The translations under genes and the position numbers were made by a program. From assembly GCF_009905375.1 (NCBI RefSeq), contig NC_133653.1, positions 64,081,414 to 64,145,413 of the forward strand: a stretch of DNA of 64,000 nt. The letters are read 5' to 3'. The number at the start of each line of letters is the position of its first letter. Positions within the stretch are counted from its first letter, which is position 1. The DNA is from Apium graveolens. Taxonomy: Eukaryota; Streptophyta; Magnoliopsida; Apiales; Apiaceae. A model generated the notes under the pieces. It made no database searches and had not been told where the DNA came from. It worked only from the letters and a program-made list of their open reading frames with translations. Below, in pieces: positions 1-11,700 of this stretch.

Positions 1-97
1 TTTGCAAAGTGCGGAATGAAAGAATTATATAAATCAAAACACAAGTAATAAAAACACAAGTCTTTAAAACTTTATGGTGGATTTGAATGTATCCACC

Positions 98-100
<3 letters not shown>

Positions 101-147
<47 letters not shown>
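101..147. repeat. (TA)n microsatellite
   Basis: About 23 uninterrupted TA units lie inside the copia LTR, downstream of its motif cluster in LTR orientation. The array is probably length-variable between individuals. Confidence 0.95.
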
Positions 148-150
<3 letters not shown>

Positions 151-531
151 GTGAGAACCCTGTGAAGCTTGAAAAGCTCACAGCTGCTTAGAAGTGAACA
201 AACAAACTACAGAGAAATTCTTAACAGTTACAGCTTTTTTCAATTTCTCTTCTAAATGTGTTTGCTTAGTTGGTTGTTCTACTAGCTACACTTGGTTTAT
301 ATATTACCAAGTTTACATGACAATAAGACAAGATAATAAAACAAAACTTATCTAGTCTAACTCCATGCTATTTCACTATTCTATTCCAGCATCTTTGAAT
401 ATCTTCAAGATAGCACGGAAATGGTAATGTTTCTTTGTTCTCAATTTCCTGCTAAATAGGCTGCCACATTCCTTTTGTAAACACTCGACGCATGTGACTG
501 TGTTGTCACTGTCAACAAATATTTGAATTAG

Positions 532-850
532 ATCATCCGTCGGGTACATATTTGTCATCCGTCGAGTAGCTTTGTTGATCATCCGTCGGGTAGCTGTTTG
601 TCACTTGACTCCATTTCACTTATGTAGAATTACAAGACATTTCATATTTACAATTAATCAGCCTATTCTGCATATCTACTAGTGGTCAACATGACTTATA
701 TGCTCCTACAGAATCTATACAAAGTTGTTTGTAGAAATATGCTATATTACTTATTGTTACATAAGCTACTCACCCGGTGGATATCAATTAGTCATCCGTC
801 AGGACTATATTGAATCATCCGTCGGGACTATAATTGATTATCCATCGGGT
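532..850 (-). repeat. Irregular cluster of ATCCGTCGGG-type motifs in LTR U3
   Basis: The 10-12 bp motif ATCCGTCGGG(T) or a one-base variant occurs near 535, 558, 582, 794, 816 and 840. An inverted form, CCCGGTGGAT, lies near 773. Spacing is about 22-24 bp within each group, with a gap of about 180 bp between groups. The motif recurs in the related LTR start at about 61007-61017. Short irregular repeats in U3 are common in plant copia LTRs, where they can act as promoter elements; that role is inferred here. Confidence 0.75.
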
Positions 851-927
851 GCTACAAAATACACTAAGTGAAATATACTAAGGTGTTTTATTTGGCTTAT
901 CATCAAGTACACAACATATTCCTAACA

Positions 928-2636
928 TAACCAATGTATACAATGTACTATTCAAGTACTTGATCATGATCCTCTTTACAACCTCATTTTGGGCTTCACC
1001 AGACAATTTCTTTCACAACTTACTTACTAAAATGTAACTAATATACAAAGTCACGTCAATCGATGAAGCAACATTACATACATCGAACTTTCGACTACTT
1101 TCATATAATATACTTAGTATTTCCCTATTTCACATTAACCATTATTCTATCATTTTCTATGGGATTGGTACCAGACTGCAAGGCTACATTCTAAAATGAT
1201 TAGAAATTTTATTCCAATAATTTTCTTAGTTCAAACTCAACTGGTTGAACATGTTCAATCCCTTACCTGGATTATATAAGATTTCAACCAAATCCTTTTG
1301 TCAAGAACTTTTAAAACAAACTCCCAGTTTTCAAAATAAAATTAAAAATTTCATTCGTCACAAATTCATAAAAAAGCTCCCACTTGTTAAAATATAGGCA
1401 CACTTGTCTAATACATTCTCGATACAATATTCATGATTTTTACATCAACCTTTCAAAATTCACTTCCAACTTGTGAATTTTCTATCTTTAGTAAAAATCA
1501 CACAACTCCCACATTTATTCATTTCCACGCATTCAATGATTTTCATTCACGAGTCAGATTCTTATGATCACGTTATTTCTAAAAATAAAATCTTATTTTT
1601 TGACACTAACCGATGATTTTGCACTATCTTAAACATGATAGTCTTTTATTCACTTAAATAGAATTCCCGATCATATCTTTATTTTCCAACCATATACCAT
1701 GGTTCATTTTCAGTATCTAGATTTGATTTATTATTCTTGATCAGAATTAGTAAACACATATCTTAAAAGAATCAATCTTTTACCCACATCACTTTAATAA
1801 TCATTTTAAATCTATTAACAAGATTTAAAATACAACCAATAAATATTTTTTAATTGTATTAAAACAATTCATTATCCATTTTTCAATATGACGAGTTACA
1901 CCTGAGTACCACCATCCATTTATATTAATGGTCAAATTACCAATTTTGCATTCAATCACACAAATAAATTTATATTTTACTTACTCTTTATTCTGAGCAT
2001 TACGAGAAATTTACATCTCGAAATAAATAAATTTTCAATTTCATATAAAAATTGAACCAACCAACCTTTCAAATTTATTAAATTTGAACACAATCATCTT
2101 ACCAAAAATAACATCAATATACTTGGATAAAATGAATTTTATATAAACAACAAAAAGGTGATACTCTAAGAGAGATACATGTATTTTTGAAAAAAATAAT
2201 AACCATATAAAACAAGTATAAACTATAAATTTAAGTACATAACATGTCCCAATCCATTAATTTCCTGCATATCAACTCAAATATAATCCTCGTAATTAAA
2301 CCAACTCTACTGACCACGTAGAACTTAAGAACCAACCAGATATTTCAAGTAGTGTCAGTTAAATTAAAAGTTGACAAAAGCATTTATAATAAAAAATTAT
2401 AACTCCAAAAATAATTAATGCTTCACAAAAAAATAGCATATGAATCAACCACAAGCAATAAGCTATTGCATAGTTTGTTTGTTTTTTTTTCCCTTAAACA
2501 ACATAGAACTATTAAAAAACTAATAAAAAACTAACAGGAGTGACTTACCTTATTGAAAATGAAACATAAAGTATGGCTGGTAAAATAGAACAATTGTCAC
2601 GGAATTATATACATTAACAAAAAAATGATTCACTAT
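928..2636. other. Anonymous AT-rich stretch
   Basis: Very AT-rich sequence with no open frame resembling a known protein and no clear repeat structure. A minus-strand AAGGTAAGT near 2549-2557 resembles a splice donor but has no exon to support it. The right end is the ACTAT target duplication of the Ty3 element that starts at 2637. Before that insertion this DNA was continuous with 23777 onward. Confidence 0.5.
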
Positions 2637-3130
2637 TATAACGACTCGTATATTTTTGGATTATTTAAATGTGTAATTATGGAAATTATTAAATAAATAA
2701 AATATGTGTTTTGGTTTTGACCATTATTTGTTGTTTGATTATTATCTATACGTGATTCATGATGTATCGGGTTGTCCGTGTAATTAATTATGGAATTGTA
2801 TTGAATTATTTTCACTTTTAAAAGTGGATTTAATGCAAATTTATTTGCATAAATATTCAGAATATCTCTAAAGTTTTTTTATGATTTTATAATTACAATA
2901 ATTATTTTTGAGATTTTATAAAATTTGGAAATCAATATTTCATCAGTTATTTAGCCCTGTATGATTTTCTGACTTCATTTATTGGTAAAATCCGTATTTA
3001 ATTTCAGAATTTTTTAAAAATCATGAAACTTATATTTATTTAAGTTTGGAATATTTCAAGAATTTTAAAATCATTTTGGAAATTTTTGGGATTAATTTCA
3101 CCTGCGCGTCGATTCGTTTAATTGATAAAA
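2637..3130 (+). repeat. Truncated 5' LTR of element I
   Basis: This stretch matches the first part of the 3' LTR at 20458 to about 20951 and stops matching after ATTGATAAAA. The sequence that follows (from 3131) resembles the internal leader of element C near 32845-32940, including the shared ACTGGCCATCTT block. A deletion therefore removed about 2.8 kb of LTR, the primer-binding site and the start of the leader. Confidence 0.85.
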
Positions 3131-3915
3131 CGAATGTGTTGTGAGCTATGCGGTACTAAGACTGGCCATCTTCTGTACTTGCATGGTTGCTCTCAGTCAT
3201 ACCTACATCTTCTTCACCGTTTCTTCTTATTCAATTCCCTTGAGCCGACAATTTCATTGGATATTCAATGGTAAAGAATTTCTGCGATTAGATGGTCCTC
3301 GTTATTGAAAGCAAGTAAGAGCGACTGTCGAGAAGAACGAGAGTCCTATATCAGGATATCATTTAAGAATAATGGTAACCACGAGAGTTCGGAATCTAAG
3401 GATGGAGTTATAGCTTTGGGAAAAGTAAATCAATGGTTGATGAATCACTTGTGGGTGATAAGAAATCATCATTAGAGGAATGATTGGTTGAAATTTGGAC
3501 TTTTGTGCCTAGAAGAGCCCAACGTTTCTTAAATTGACTTGATCTATCAGTTTGTTCAATGTAATTGGTGGTTGATATAGCCATCCAAGTCTTGTAGTAT
3601 ATTAAAGTGGGTGCGGTAATTGAGTAGTGACGGGGAGTTAGTCAGTTGTTGTTATATTGAGGAGTCGTGCAATGGTATTTAGTTTCTTTGTATTTTAGTC
3701 TTCCTGAACTATTGTTGATTCTGCTAATGCCATTATTGTTGTGATTGCTAGTGCTGTTAATCTAGATTTCTTTTATAAGTGGACCCCGATATTAAGGACT
3801 TGGGTACTGTGATTGGGAAGCATTTTCCTGATATAAGTGCACCATTTAAACGGTGATACCTTCTGTAAAACATTTTGTTATGTTTTGAATAAACTCATTT
3901 ATATATTTCAGGAAG
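3131..3915 (+). other. Internal leader of element I
   Basis: Untranslated DNA between the truncated 5' LTR and the gag start. It resembles the leader of element C around 32845-32940. No open frame of note was seen. The primer-binding site is missing because of the upstream deletion. Confidence 0.6.
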
Positions 3916-4912
3916 ATGCCACCAAAGCAAGCTACCCAGTCTAAAGAAAATAGTAGTAGTTTTGCGAAAGGTCCAGCTATAAATGAAATTCTAGACTTGT
4001 TGCGCCAGCAACAGCAACAACAGTTGCAGCTAATCCAACAGGTTCAGCAACAGCAACTACTATTGCAGCAGCAATAGCAAGGAGTGAACTAAAGTGCTAG
4101 TTTCAAATCTTTTCAGAATGTTAACCCTCCTGAGTTTAGAGGTGAACCTAATCCAGTAGCTGCTGGAGCATGGTTAAAAGAGATGGACAAAGCTTTCAAT
4201 CTTGTTCAAGTAAGTGAGAATCTGAAGACCGATTATGCAAGTTACTTTTTAAAGAATGAAGCAAATTACTGGTGGGAGTCAACCAGAATGTTAGAAGGAG
4301 AATGCCCGATTTCATGGGCTAGGTTCACTGAGTTATTTTTGGAAAAATATTTCCCAGATTGGGTACGAAATCAAATGGAGATTGAGTTCCTAGAACTGAA
4401 GCAAAATGATAGAAGTGTAGCTGAGTATGAGGCTAAGTTCACAAAGTTGGCTAGGTTTGTACAAGACTATGTGCACTCTGAAGCTCAGAAGGCAAGAAGA
4501 TTTCAACAAGGATTGAAGCCTAAAATTCGTAGTGGAGTGGTGGCATTGCAACTCAAGACGTATCCTTCGTAGTTCAGGCCGCCTTAGTAATTGAATTTGA
4601 TCAGAAGTTAGCTGCTAGAGAAAGAGAAGATAAAAAGCGAAAGATAGATGATATGGAAGAAGTAACAGGTCCAGAAGGATCCAGCCAGAAGTCTCAGAAA
4701 AAGGGTGAAAGGAGTAAGAGCAAAGAATTTAGAGGGAAAAGTATTCCTTTAAACAAGATTAGTAACACCTCAGCCAGCTCTAACCAAGCCAAATTAGTTA
4801 AGTCGCCTATATCAGAATGTGAGCAATGCGGTAAGAGGCACTGTGGAAAGTGTAAGGAAAATACTGAATGTTTTAGGTGTAGTTAGAAGGGACCTTATGT
4901 GTCAGAATGTAG
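3916..4912 (+). pseudogene. gag: Ty3/gypsy gag remnant (capsid and zinc knuckle), element I
   Basis: Gag forms the retroelement capsid and packages its RNA. The frame opens at ATG 3916 (MPPKQATQ...) and runs into a glutamine-rich stretch made of CAG/CAA codons. It is broken by TAG at 4075 and TAA at 4090. The same frame then stays open to 4572 and carries the Ty3 gag domain, seen as the sequences NEANYWWES, FTELFLEKYFP, FLELKQNDRSVAEYEAKF and RRFQQGLKPKIR. A frameshift near 4570 moves the reading to another frame, which contains a basic linker and a CX2C zinc knuckle at 4869-4910. The knuckle is damaged: an in-frame TAG lies inside it and the histidine position reads proline. No working protein is possible. 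Downstream, protease and the rest of pol are separated by the nested insertion at 5176. Confidence 0.88.
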
Positions 4913-5170
4913 GGTAGAAAATCCAGGATTCTTCTATTATACTGTGGCAAGGTGGGGCATGTTGCCAAGAATTATAGAAGTACTTCCCGAGATAGTATGG
5001 GAGGTAGTATATCAAAAGGTTTGGCGTCCAGTACAGCCAAGGCTAAGACTTGCAATGTGATTAAGAGTTCAGCTGCTCAAGACCCTGATAAGGAACCAGG
5101 GCAATGATTGTCTACTGGAAGAAGCAAATAATAACATCTACGGAAGCTAATATTAGGATAAGTATTTAAG

Positions 5171-5175
5171 GCATA
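5171..5175. repeat. TSD GCATA of nested element A, left copy
   Basis: GCATA at 5171-5175 is repeated exactly at 19004-19008, next to the TGTAAC start and TTACA end of element A. This gives base-level boundaries. Confidence 0.95.
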
Positions 5176-6950
5176 TGTAACACCCCCAGATCCGGGGTCG
5201 GGGATCCGGGTTGTCACGAGTTCCATTTCCCTTATTAACACCCAATCTTAATAATTTCTCAACTACTCTGCACTGTGACCCCACAATAAACACACACACC
5301 ACACGTTATACTCTCAGAGATGAACATCCAAAAATAATCACAAGTCATTTTATTCCACAATTATATGTCAATACACCTTAAAAAGGTTCTGAATAAATTT
5401 ACATTTCATTGCCATTATTACAATTCATAAATATACATAAATCTGGTACATCAAAAGTTGAAGCCTAGTCTATTGGTAGTTCCCTACCTCAGCTACAGTG
5501 ACTTCAATGCCTATAGGAAGCTGCGAAACGCTTCCTATCCGATCGCGAATTGGGAGCTTGGTCCTGTTCATCTTATCTATCTGATGTTGTGTGATGAAAG
5601 AAGAAAGCAAGGGTGAGCAGCAAGCCCACCAAAATAATATGTATAATGATTAATAGTATATGAGTCTACTCATAATACTCATGAAAATCTTGGTCAAAAG
5701 AAATGAACCAAGTTTGATATCTTAATGCGATGAAGTCGCAAAATATTCAGTATATATACATATATACTTTTCAAAGTAATGGAAGTCCTCTTCCATGCAT
5801 AATATACACAAAGTCCCATTGTATAACTGTATAAAAATATCGTTGCAAGGTGATCTCATATATCTAACCTTGTCTCAACGTTTTTCTGAAAATCTTTGTC
5901 ATTCATAAGACAATTATTAATTAGATATAAGTTTAAAAGATGAAGTTACCAGATACTTCACTACACTTATATCATTCCCAAATACTACTTGAACTACCAC
6001 CGTTCAAGTTATAATCAATTTCAAAAGTTCATCCCACTGATGAGACCACAAGATAAGACTTGAATAGATTCAATCTTTGAAATATTATTGAATGAAAAAG
6101 TTATGAGATACTTTATTTAGCCCCGATATATATATATATCCACATATATATATCCCTTTAAACATTTCCTGGAACCTCTATTATGCAAAGTATGAACAGA
6201 GTTTGAAACATCCAATGAATTTTGGAAAGGAAAAGAATTTTGGCATAAACCCGATATCTCGCTGATCAGGCAAAGATACCAATAAGTAACCTTTTCTACT
6301 GTAGATGGATGAATTCCTCACCGGTCATCACCCTGGCCGCATTAGGACCTCGCGCTAGACCGTACCCCGGCCCCTCACGCGTTGATGGACTGCCACCCAG
6401 CCACTTACACAATAATAGACCGTACCCCGGCCTGTCGCTTATGCCGACTCAATGAGATGGGCTTACTTCCCGAACGTTGGGCAAGTAATCAATTCATTTA
6501 CCAAATCTGCAACCTCGTTGCGAATATAAAATACACCACAGAGCCGGATTCCACAGGTTTTGAGCGAGTATTTAAATCCCCTTTAAAAAGGAAGATCTTA
6601 AATATAAAAAAATGAGTTTTGGGATCCGCTCTGACTTTTAAAAATCATTTTGAAGACTCGAAAACACTTTAAAGAGTGTTTGGAGTAAGGCTGATTTAAT
6701 GAAGTAAATCAGTCCCCAGAATATTTAGAAAATGACTGAATATTATTATTTAAATAATATTCCCATAAAGAATAATCTTTATAAAAATAATTGAAGTAGA
6801 AGTATTAAAACTTATACTTGAAATAAACATTAAATAACCAAAGATATACTTATATGAAAGTATTATCTTTATTTGAATAATCGAAAATAAGTTTGATTAT
6901 TAACACCTTACTCTTTAATAAAATAAAGAATATATTACAGCACATTATCG

Positions 6951-7108
6951 GAGTCATAGATCCTCAAATGAATATTCAAATAATATTCATAATAATATAA
7001 AAGAGTCATAAGTCCTCGAATGAATATTCAAATAATATTCAGATAAATAATTAAAAGGAGTCATAAGCCCTCGAATAATATTCGAAATAATATTCAATAA
7101 TAAAATAA
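6951..7108. repeat. Three-unit tandem repeat in the family-A LTR
   Basis: Units start with GAGTCATA at 6951, 7003 and 7058, giving a period of 52-55 bp. Each unit continues into a CCTCGAATGAATATTC-type block with self-complementary AATATT runs. The same array occurs in the other family-A LTRs, for example near 16640-16800, 56764-56920 and 63250-63410, so it is an old feature of the family. Confidence 0.85.
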
Positions 7109-7162
7109 AGTTTCAAGTTATCGAATAAACCTTATTCGATTAATAGTTTGGAAAACTATAAC

Positions 7163-7175
7163 CATATATATATAA

Positions 7176-7209
<34 letters not shown>
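7163..7209. repeat. (TA)n-rich microsatellite in LTR
   Basis: TA-rich tract with interspersed AAATA. It is about 10 bp longer than the matching tract in the other LTR (about 16855-16895), which accounts for most of the length difference between the two LTRs. Confidence 0.85.
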
Positions 7210-9316
7210 CCATATCCATATATATAAAATCTACTCGGGATCCTCGACTCCCGGTTTTTTTTTGAAAATATTTTCACCTTTGAGTCCCTATACTAAGGGT
7301 ATATGCAAGATACCGCTATCCTCTAGCATAGGTATTATCAAATGAACCAACAGATATGTATTTCAAGAATATGAAACAGGCATGCATATATACCATATCA
7401 CATGCTACAATATATCGCAAAAATTTGCTAAATAACCAATAGGCATTTATCGCAAGATCATGCATATACAAATGTATACATCACAACAACAGTGTATCAG
7501 ATAGAATACTTGCCTGAGCGACTGGGGGTTACGAATGGCTCGGGACGAGTCTGGTAACCTATAAGCAACAAGTAAGTTGGAATTAAACCAAAGTCACTTG
7601 TAAATCTATACTTTAACTAACTTAGACTCTAACGCTTGTTTTGCTCTCACTGATTCGCTTAAGTCACTCGGGTACCCTCGGCTCCACCATTTTTAATAAT
7701 TTAACCTTTACGAGTTTTAAAGCGATTCCTTCGCGAGTGACTTACCAACTGCCTAAAACACTTACCATAAATGTTTCATGCATTAATTAACCCTTTTTGG
7801 TCTTTAACCTACATTTCAAAGTAAGGCGAGGGGAAAAGTTTCGTTCGCGAAACGCCGTTACTTGAAACGGTCGTTTCTCCTAAACCGTGCATCGGAATCG
7901 AACGAACTACATATCAAAATGAAGCTCGTAACATGAGCTATCTAAACATGACAATGGTCAAAACCTAGCAGTGAGTTCAAGGGTTCTGATGTTAAGAACA
8001 AAAACAGTCTACGGTAAATCGGACATTACGACGGCTATGTTTACGCGATTTCCCAAATTTAAACCAACTCAAAACAACCACAATCCAACCCCAATTCACA
8101 ACCCAATCCAAACTCCATCCATACTTTATCATAACAGCCCCAACAACTCAACATTAACAATTTATACTATTCTTTATTATGAATTTAAACTACACTTAAG
8201 TTCATTAATCAACAACCAAGATTTACAACTCCAAAAACAACCCAAAACCAACTAATCTCTACATACACAACCATCAAGCCTCTCATGAACTATATTACTC
8301 ATATTATGCTCTTAACATTCAATAACAAATCTTGGTTAAGAGATTATACCTTCCTTGAAGCTTTTAATCCATGAAAGATCCTTGGAATGTCCATGGAAGC
8401 CTTAATATATGCTTAAGCTACCTTGACCTTGCAAATAAAATCAAGAATCACAAATTTGTTCTTGAAAGTTACTATTCACCCTAAACTAAAATGATTTGTT
8501 TGAGATAGAAAACCTTTGATTCAAGCACTCAAACTACTTGCTCTTCTTAGTTATGAAATATAGGATCCAAAGAAACAAACCTTATAATTTTCCATGGAGT
8601 ATAGCTTGTGTTTTGAATTTCTAATTCACCATTTTGGTGAAAAATTCGAAATGAAGAAGATGAAAAGGGGGGGGAGAGAAGCTTGCTTTGTTTTCTTGAT
8701 CTTTGTGCATAAAAAGCTTGGTTGATATCCTTTTGTTTTGTTAATTACCTTTTAACCATGGTAAAATTTGTGTGGCTTGAAATCAACCAACAATACCTTC
8801 CCTTTGGTCATGCTTATGTCATCCTCCTATGTCATCTTCCCACACTTGTCATCTTCTTGTTGGTGTGGTGACATCATCATCACTAACCTCTTTGATTAGC
8901 TCTTAATTACTTGGCTAATGACCGATGATCTGTTATACGGTTCACTTAACTTTCGTTCTCGTTTATCGTTTGAGGGATCATACCCGGGATCTTATTACTT
9001 GGGTTCCCTTAACCTTTCTCAATACATTATATTCCTTTTATGATCCTCTCTTATAATCCTTGAATTTAAATCCTTTTAATCATGTTACCTTATACTCAAT
9101 TCTTTCCGTATCTAGTGGATTTTCGGGAAAAATCAAAGTGTTCGGAATTGGATTCTGACGATCTTTACATACACTTATATACCATATAGAGTACTAATAA
9201 AATCTCAGAATATCCATAACAGAACCCCTACATAGTGTGGCATGAAAAGTTTTCTCATTCAGAAAAAACACTATTCATAAGGGTTTCAAAAATTTCCAAA
9301 AATTGGGGTTATTACA

Positions 9317-9329
9317 GTCTCCCCTCCTT
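9317..9329 (-). promoter_or_regulatory. Polypurine tract of element A
   Basis: On the minus strand this reads AAGGAGGGGAGAC directly before the LTR start TGTAATAACC. A purine tract at this place primes plus-strand DNA synthesis in LTR elements and fixes the orientation as minus. Confidence 0.88.
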
Positions 9330-10075
9330 AAAAGGATTCCGTCCCGGAATCAGATAGAAAATGAACAGGGATACTCTCTTAGCATTGCACTTTCTAACTC
9401 TCAAGTAAATTTTCCCATATTGTGGTCCTACCACCAAACTCTGCCTAGTTTGATAACCCTTCTCCAAAGCACTTGTTCCCTTTTCACTCTATAACCCTTC
9501 CTGGTTGCTCCATATATGTTACGTCGGGTTACATATCTATGCGCTCATATGCCTCTATTTGTCTGGCATCCGAATTACACTTCCATAACATTGATACGTG
9601 GAATACGTTATGAACTTGTTGCAGGTTCGGGGGTAAGGCTAGCTCATATGCTAACCTCCCAAACGTCTTAATATATCCGAGGGTCCAACAAATTGTAGAC
9701 TTAGCTTTCCTTTCTTTCCGAGCCTCATCAATCCTTTCCAAGGGATACCTATAACATTACTAGGTCCCCTATTTCGTACTCTTTATCCTTTCGTGTCAAA
9801 TCAACATACTTCTTATGTCCATCTTGGGCTACTACCAGCCGTCCTCTGATTAGATCTATCATATCCTTGGTCCTTTAGACCACTGCTGGTCCGAGCATCT
9901 TGCGCTCTACAACTTCATCCTAACATAAGGGAGATCGATATTGTCTTCCCTCAAGGATCTCATAAGGCGATATCTCAATACTGACATATGATCTATTGTC
10001 ATAAGAAAACTCAATCCGCGTTATGTGATCATTCAAATTTCTTTCAAGTCTATTGCACAGACTCTCATTATAGCT
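9330..10075 (-). pseudogene. Integrase C-terminal remnant, element A
   Basis: Integrase inserts the cDNA into the genome. Reading the minus strand from about 10075 downward, the sequence shows the end of the catalytic core (RNLNDHITRIEFSYDN, ISPYEILEGRQYRSP). A DEVVERKMLGP stretch, a helical linker and a YEIGDLVML GPY/F-type motif follow. One open stretch of 70 codons, 9529-9741, holds the sequence FGRLAYELALPPNLQQVHNV followed by FHVSMLWK, a signature of Ty3/gypsy integrase C-termini. The tail toward 9340 resembles the short chromodomain-like end of Tekay/Del chromoviruses (WELES...REYP). Stops and frameshifts occur throughout. The catalytic Asp/Glu residues upstream of 10075 were not found. 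Confidence 0.85.
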
Positions 10076-11540
10076 TCTAGATTTATAGCTTTTGCTTCTT
10101 AATACCCATTCTTTTCCAGTTCGTAATCGCTACTACCTTCCGTTCCTAATATTATACTGGTTATACTTTTGCTCGCTAGCGTTCTATAACCCTTTATTAA
10201 CCACGTCAACCTTAGTATCACGAATGTGTTTCCATTCCGAATACTACCACAACTTTACTACTCCTTTTTCAGCTGCTTCTATCTTTGGAAGCTTGATCAA
10301 TCATATAGAAGTAAAGGAATTTGTTGAGAGATCACTATGATCATGAACACTTGTTATATCGCATAGTTAGTACAGAAGGTGGCCAGCCTTTAGTACTTGA
10401 CAAGCAATTAAACAATAGATGGTATCCTACTAGGCTTCTATCACACAGATAGATAGTCATTCGGCAATACCTCCCCTTCTGGAAGGGTTGTTCTTCTCAG
10501 CTTACATGAAATGAAAAGAAGAGAAAAGAACGAATTGAAGAGAATTGTATATTCATAAAAAAAAAATTTATTGCCATAAAATATCTGGCTTGGAATCTAC
10601 CTCTGAACTATAGAGGTTTGTCATAGGAGAACAAAACATATATGTATTTATATCAACATCAAGTATTATAGCATCGCATTTCACGTGCCTAAATATTTTC
10701 GCTATCCCGTCCATCATTCTATGGACCCATGCTCTTCCTCGAGCTTATACACAATCACCTTTGAAACTCCCTCGACATCGAAAATCGAATCTGGGATCTC
10801 ATTCTAGACATCATCGTTACTAGAATTCTATGCTTGCACCGCAACCTTCCTCGTATAATAATACGACTCTCTATTGATAAGAAAGAATAATTATTCACTA
10901 GGTAGATACTTTACTTAATTAGTCTATCAATGATAACTTATACACTACCACGACCCGATTAGTGGTACTCAATCTCAACACCCATTCCAATACAACTCTC
11001 ACGGTTGTAATCAGCTCATTACTCGCAGAATCATTGCTGCCTTACTATGGTCCACCACTGACCTACTGTAGTCATTCATTTTCCATGAAGTCTTAATAGC
11101 TAACCATACGGAGTCCATACATCTCGTATCTAATTCTCCTAAGGAGTTAACATAACCACCAATCACAATTCATGAAGAACACTCCAAACTCTGACGTACT
11201 TTCATGACATGAAGTAGATAAAATTGCAGAAGAGTTTCAATCAAAGCAACGATAGCAGGTTAATACCATTCTTAATCATATGCCTTAAATAGAAGACTTA
11301 ACTCAAAGGTTCGTCTAGTCCTTTTTGAAACATGGTCCTGGCTTATCTCAAGATAGGACCTCCTAAGATAGATAGCCCGCTCGTGGCGATTACACGAATT
11401 AAACCTTTACCAACTACTATTACGGTTGGGTATTGCACAGTCATCAAAAGGAATGTCAATCTTCCAAACCATAATTCAACCTTCACATTTTTAACCATCA
11501 TCACTGTATTCTTTTGGCACACGCGCCTATAATTATCCTC
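10076..11540 (-). other. Decayed pol interior of element A, not resolved
   Basis: By position this should hold the front part of integrase, but no catalytic motif could be read with confidence in any minus-strand frame. Short open frames on the plus strand (for example 10092-10340 and 11332-11532) show no recognisable domain. Confidence 0.4.
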
Positions 11541-11544
11541 TTAC

Positions 11545-11700
11545 CTTTAAAGTGTCGGCCACCTCTTTGGCCTTTCCTGATATTAAAATTTCCTTATAGT
11601 CAATGTCATTTTAACCACCTCCAAATAAATTTTCTACCTTATTTCAATCACTGCTTTTATGAAGATGTATTCCTTAAAATCTGATGAGTAAAAAAAATAT
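11545..11700 (-). pseudogene. RNase H C-terminal fragment, second copy, element A
   Basis: RNase H degrades the RNA strand during reverse transcription. On the minus strand, 11548-11581 reads SGKAKEVADTLK, the conserved post-RNase H signature of Ty3 pol (family form: G-K-A-N-x-V-A-D-A-L-S). A weak match to the preceding conserved stretch lies just above it. It sits about 1.5 kb before the integrase remnant, its expected place. A second copy of the same signature occurs at about 13893-13945, upstream of gag, so the element carries two. Confidence 0.6.

Larger units (their letters stand above)
1..927 (-). mobile_element. Ty1/copia-type LTR, partial, entering from left edge
   Basis: Read on the minus strand, the LTR begins TGTTAGGAATATG at 927 and runs to at least the left edge of the window. 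The first roughly 105 bp match a plus-strand copy at 60923-61029, which starts TGTTGGGAATATG and shares the CACTTAGTG block and the ATCCGTCGGG-type motif. A TG start, a motif-rich U3 and a later region containing a TA microsatellite suit a copia LTR. No polypurine tract lies to the right of 927, so the right flank is target DNA rather than element interior. This is therefore a 5' LTR or a solo LTR. The far end and any primer-binding site are outside the window. Confidence 0.65.
5176..9316 (-). repeat. Family-A LTR (3' LTR of element A in element orientation)
   Basis: Begins TGTAACACC and ends GGGTTATTACA on the plus strand. It is nearly identical to 14871-19003 and homologous to the plus-strand LTRs at 54582-58849 and 61030-64000. 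It contains a TA microsatellite (about 7163-7209), a three-unit tandem repeat (6951-7108) and a GC-rich island with two copies of TAGACCGTACCCCGGCC near 6357 and 6416. Frames of 77 and 94 codons inside it lie antisense to the element and are not credible genes. Confidence 0.95.

Noticed and set aside
532..850. CRISPR-like array
   Set aside because: The repeated word is only about 10-12 bp with irregular spacing, inside a plant LTR.
2535..2560. Host exon boundary on the minus strand (AAGGTAAGT)
   Set aside because: Splice-donor-like word only; no coding exon or acceptor around it.
6382..6615. 77-codon frame repeated at 16073-16306
   Set aside because: Identical because the two LTRs are nearly identical; antisense to the element and no recognisable domain.
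7971..8255. 94-codon plus-strand frame in the family-A LTR, repeated at 17656-17940 and partly at 62210-62428 (minus)
   Set aside because: The repetition only reflects LTR duplication. In the solo LTR (about 55880-55930) the frame has a TGA after nine codons and lacks the start codon, and it runs antisense to the element.
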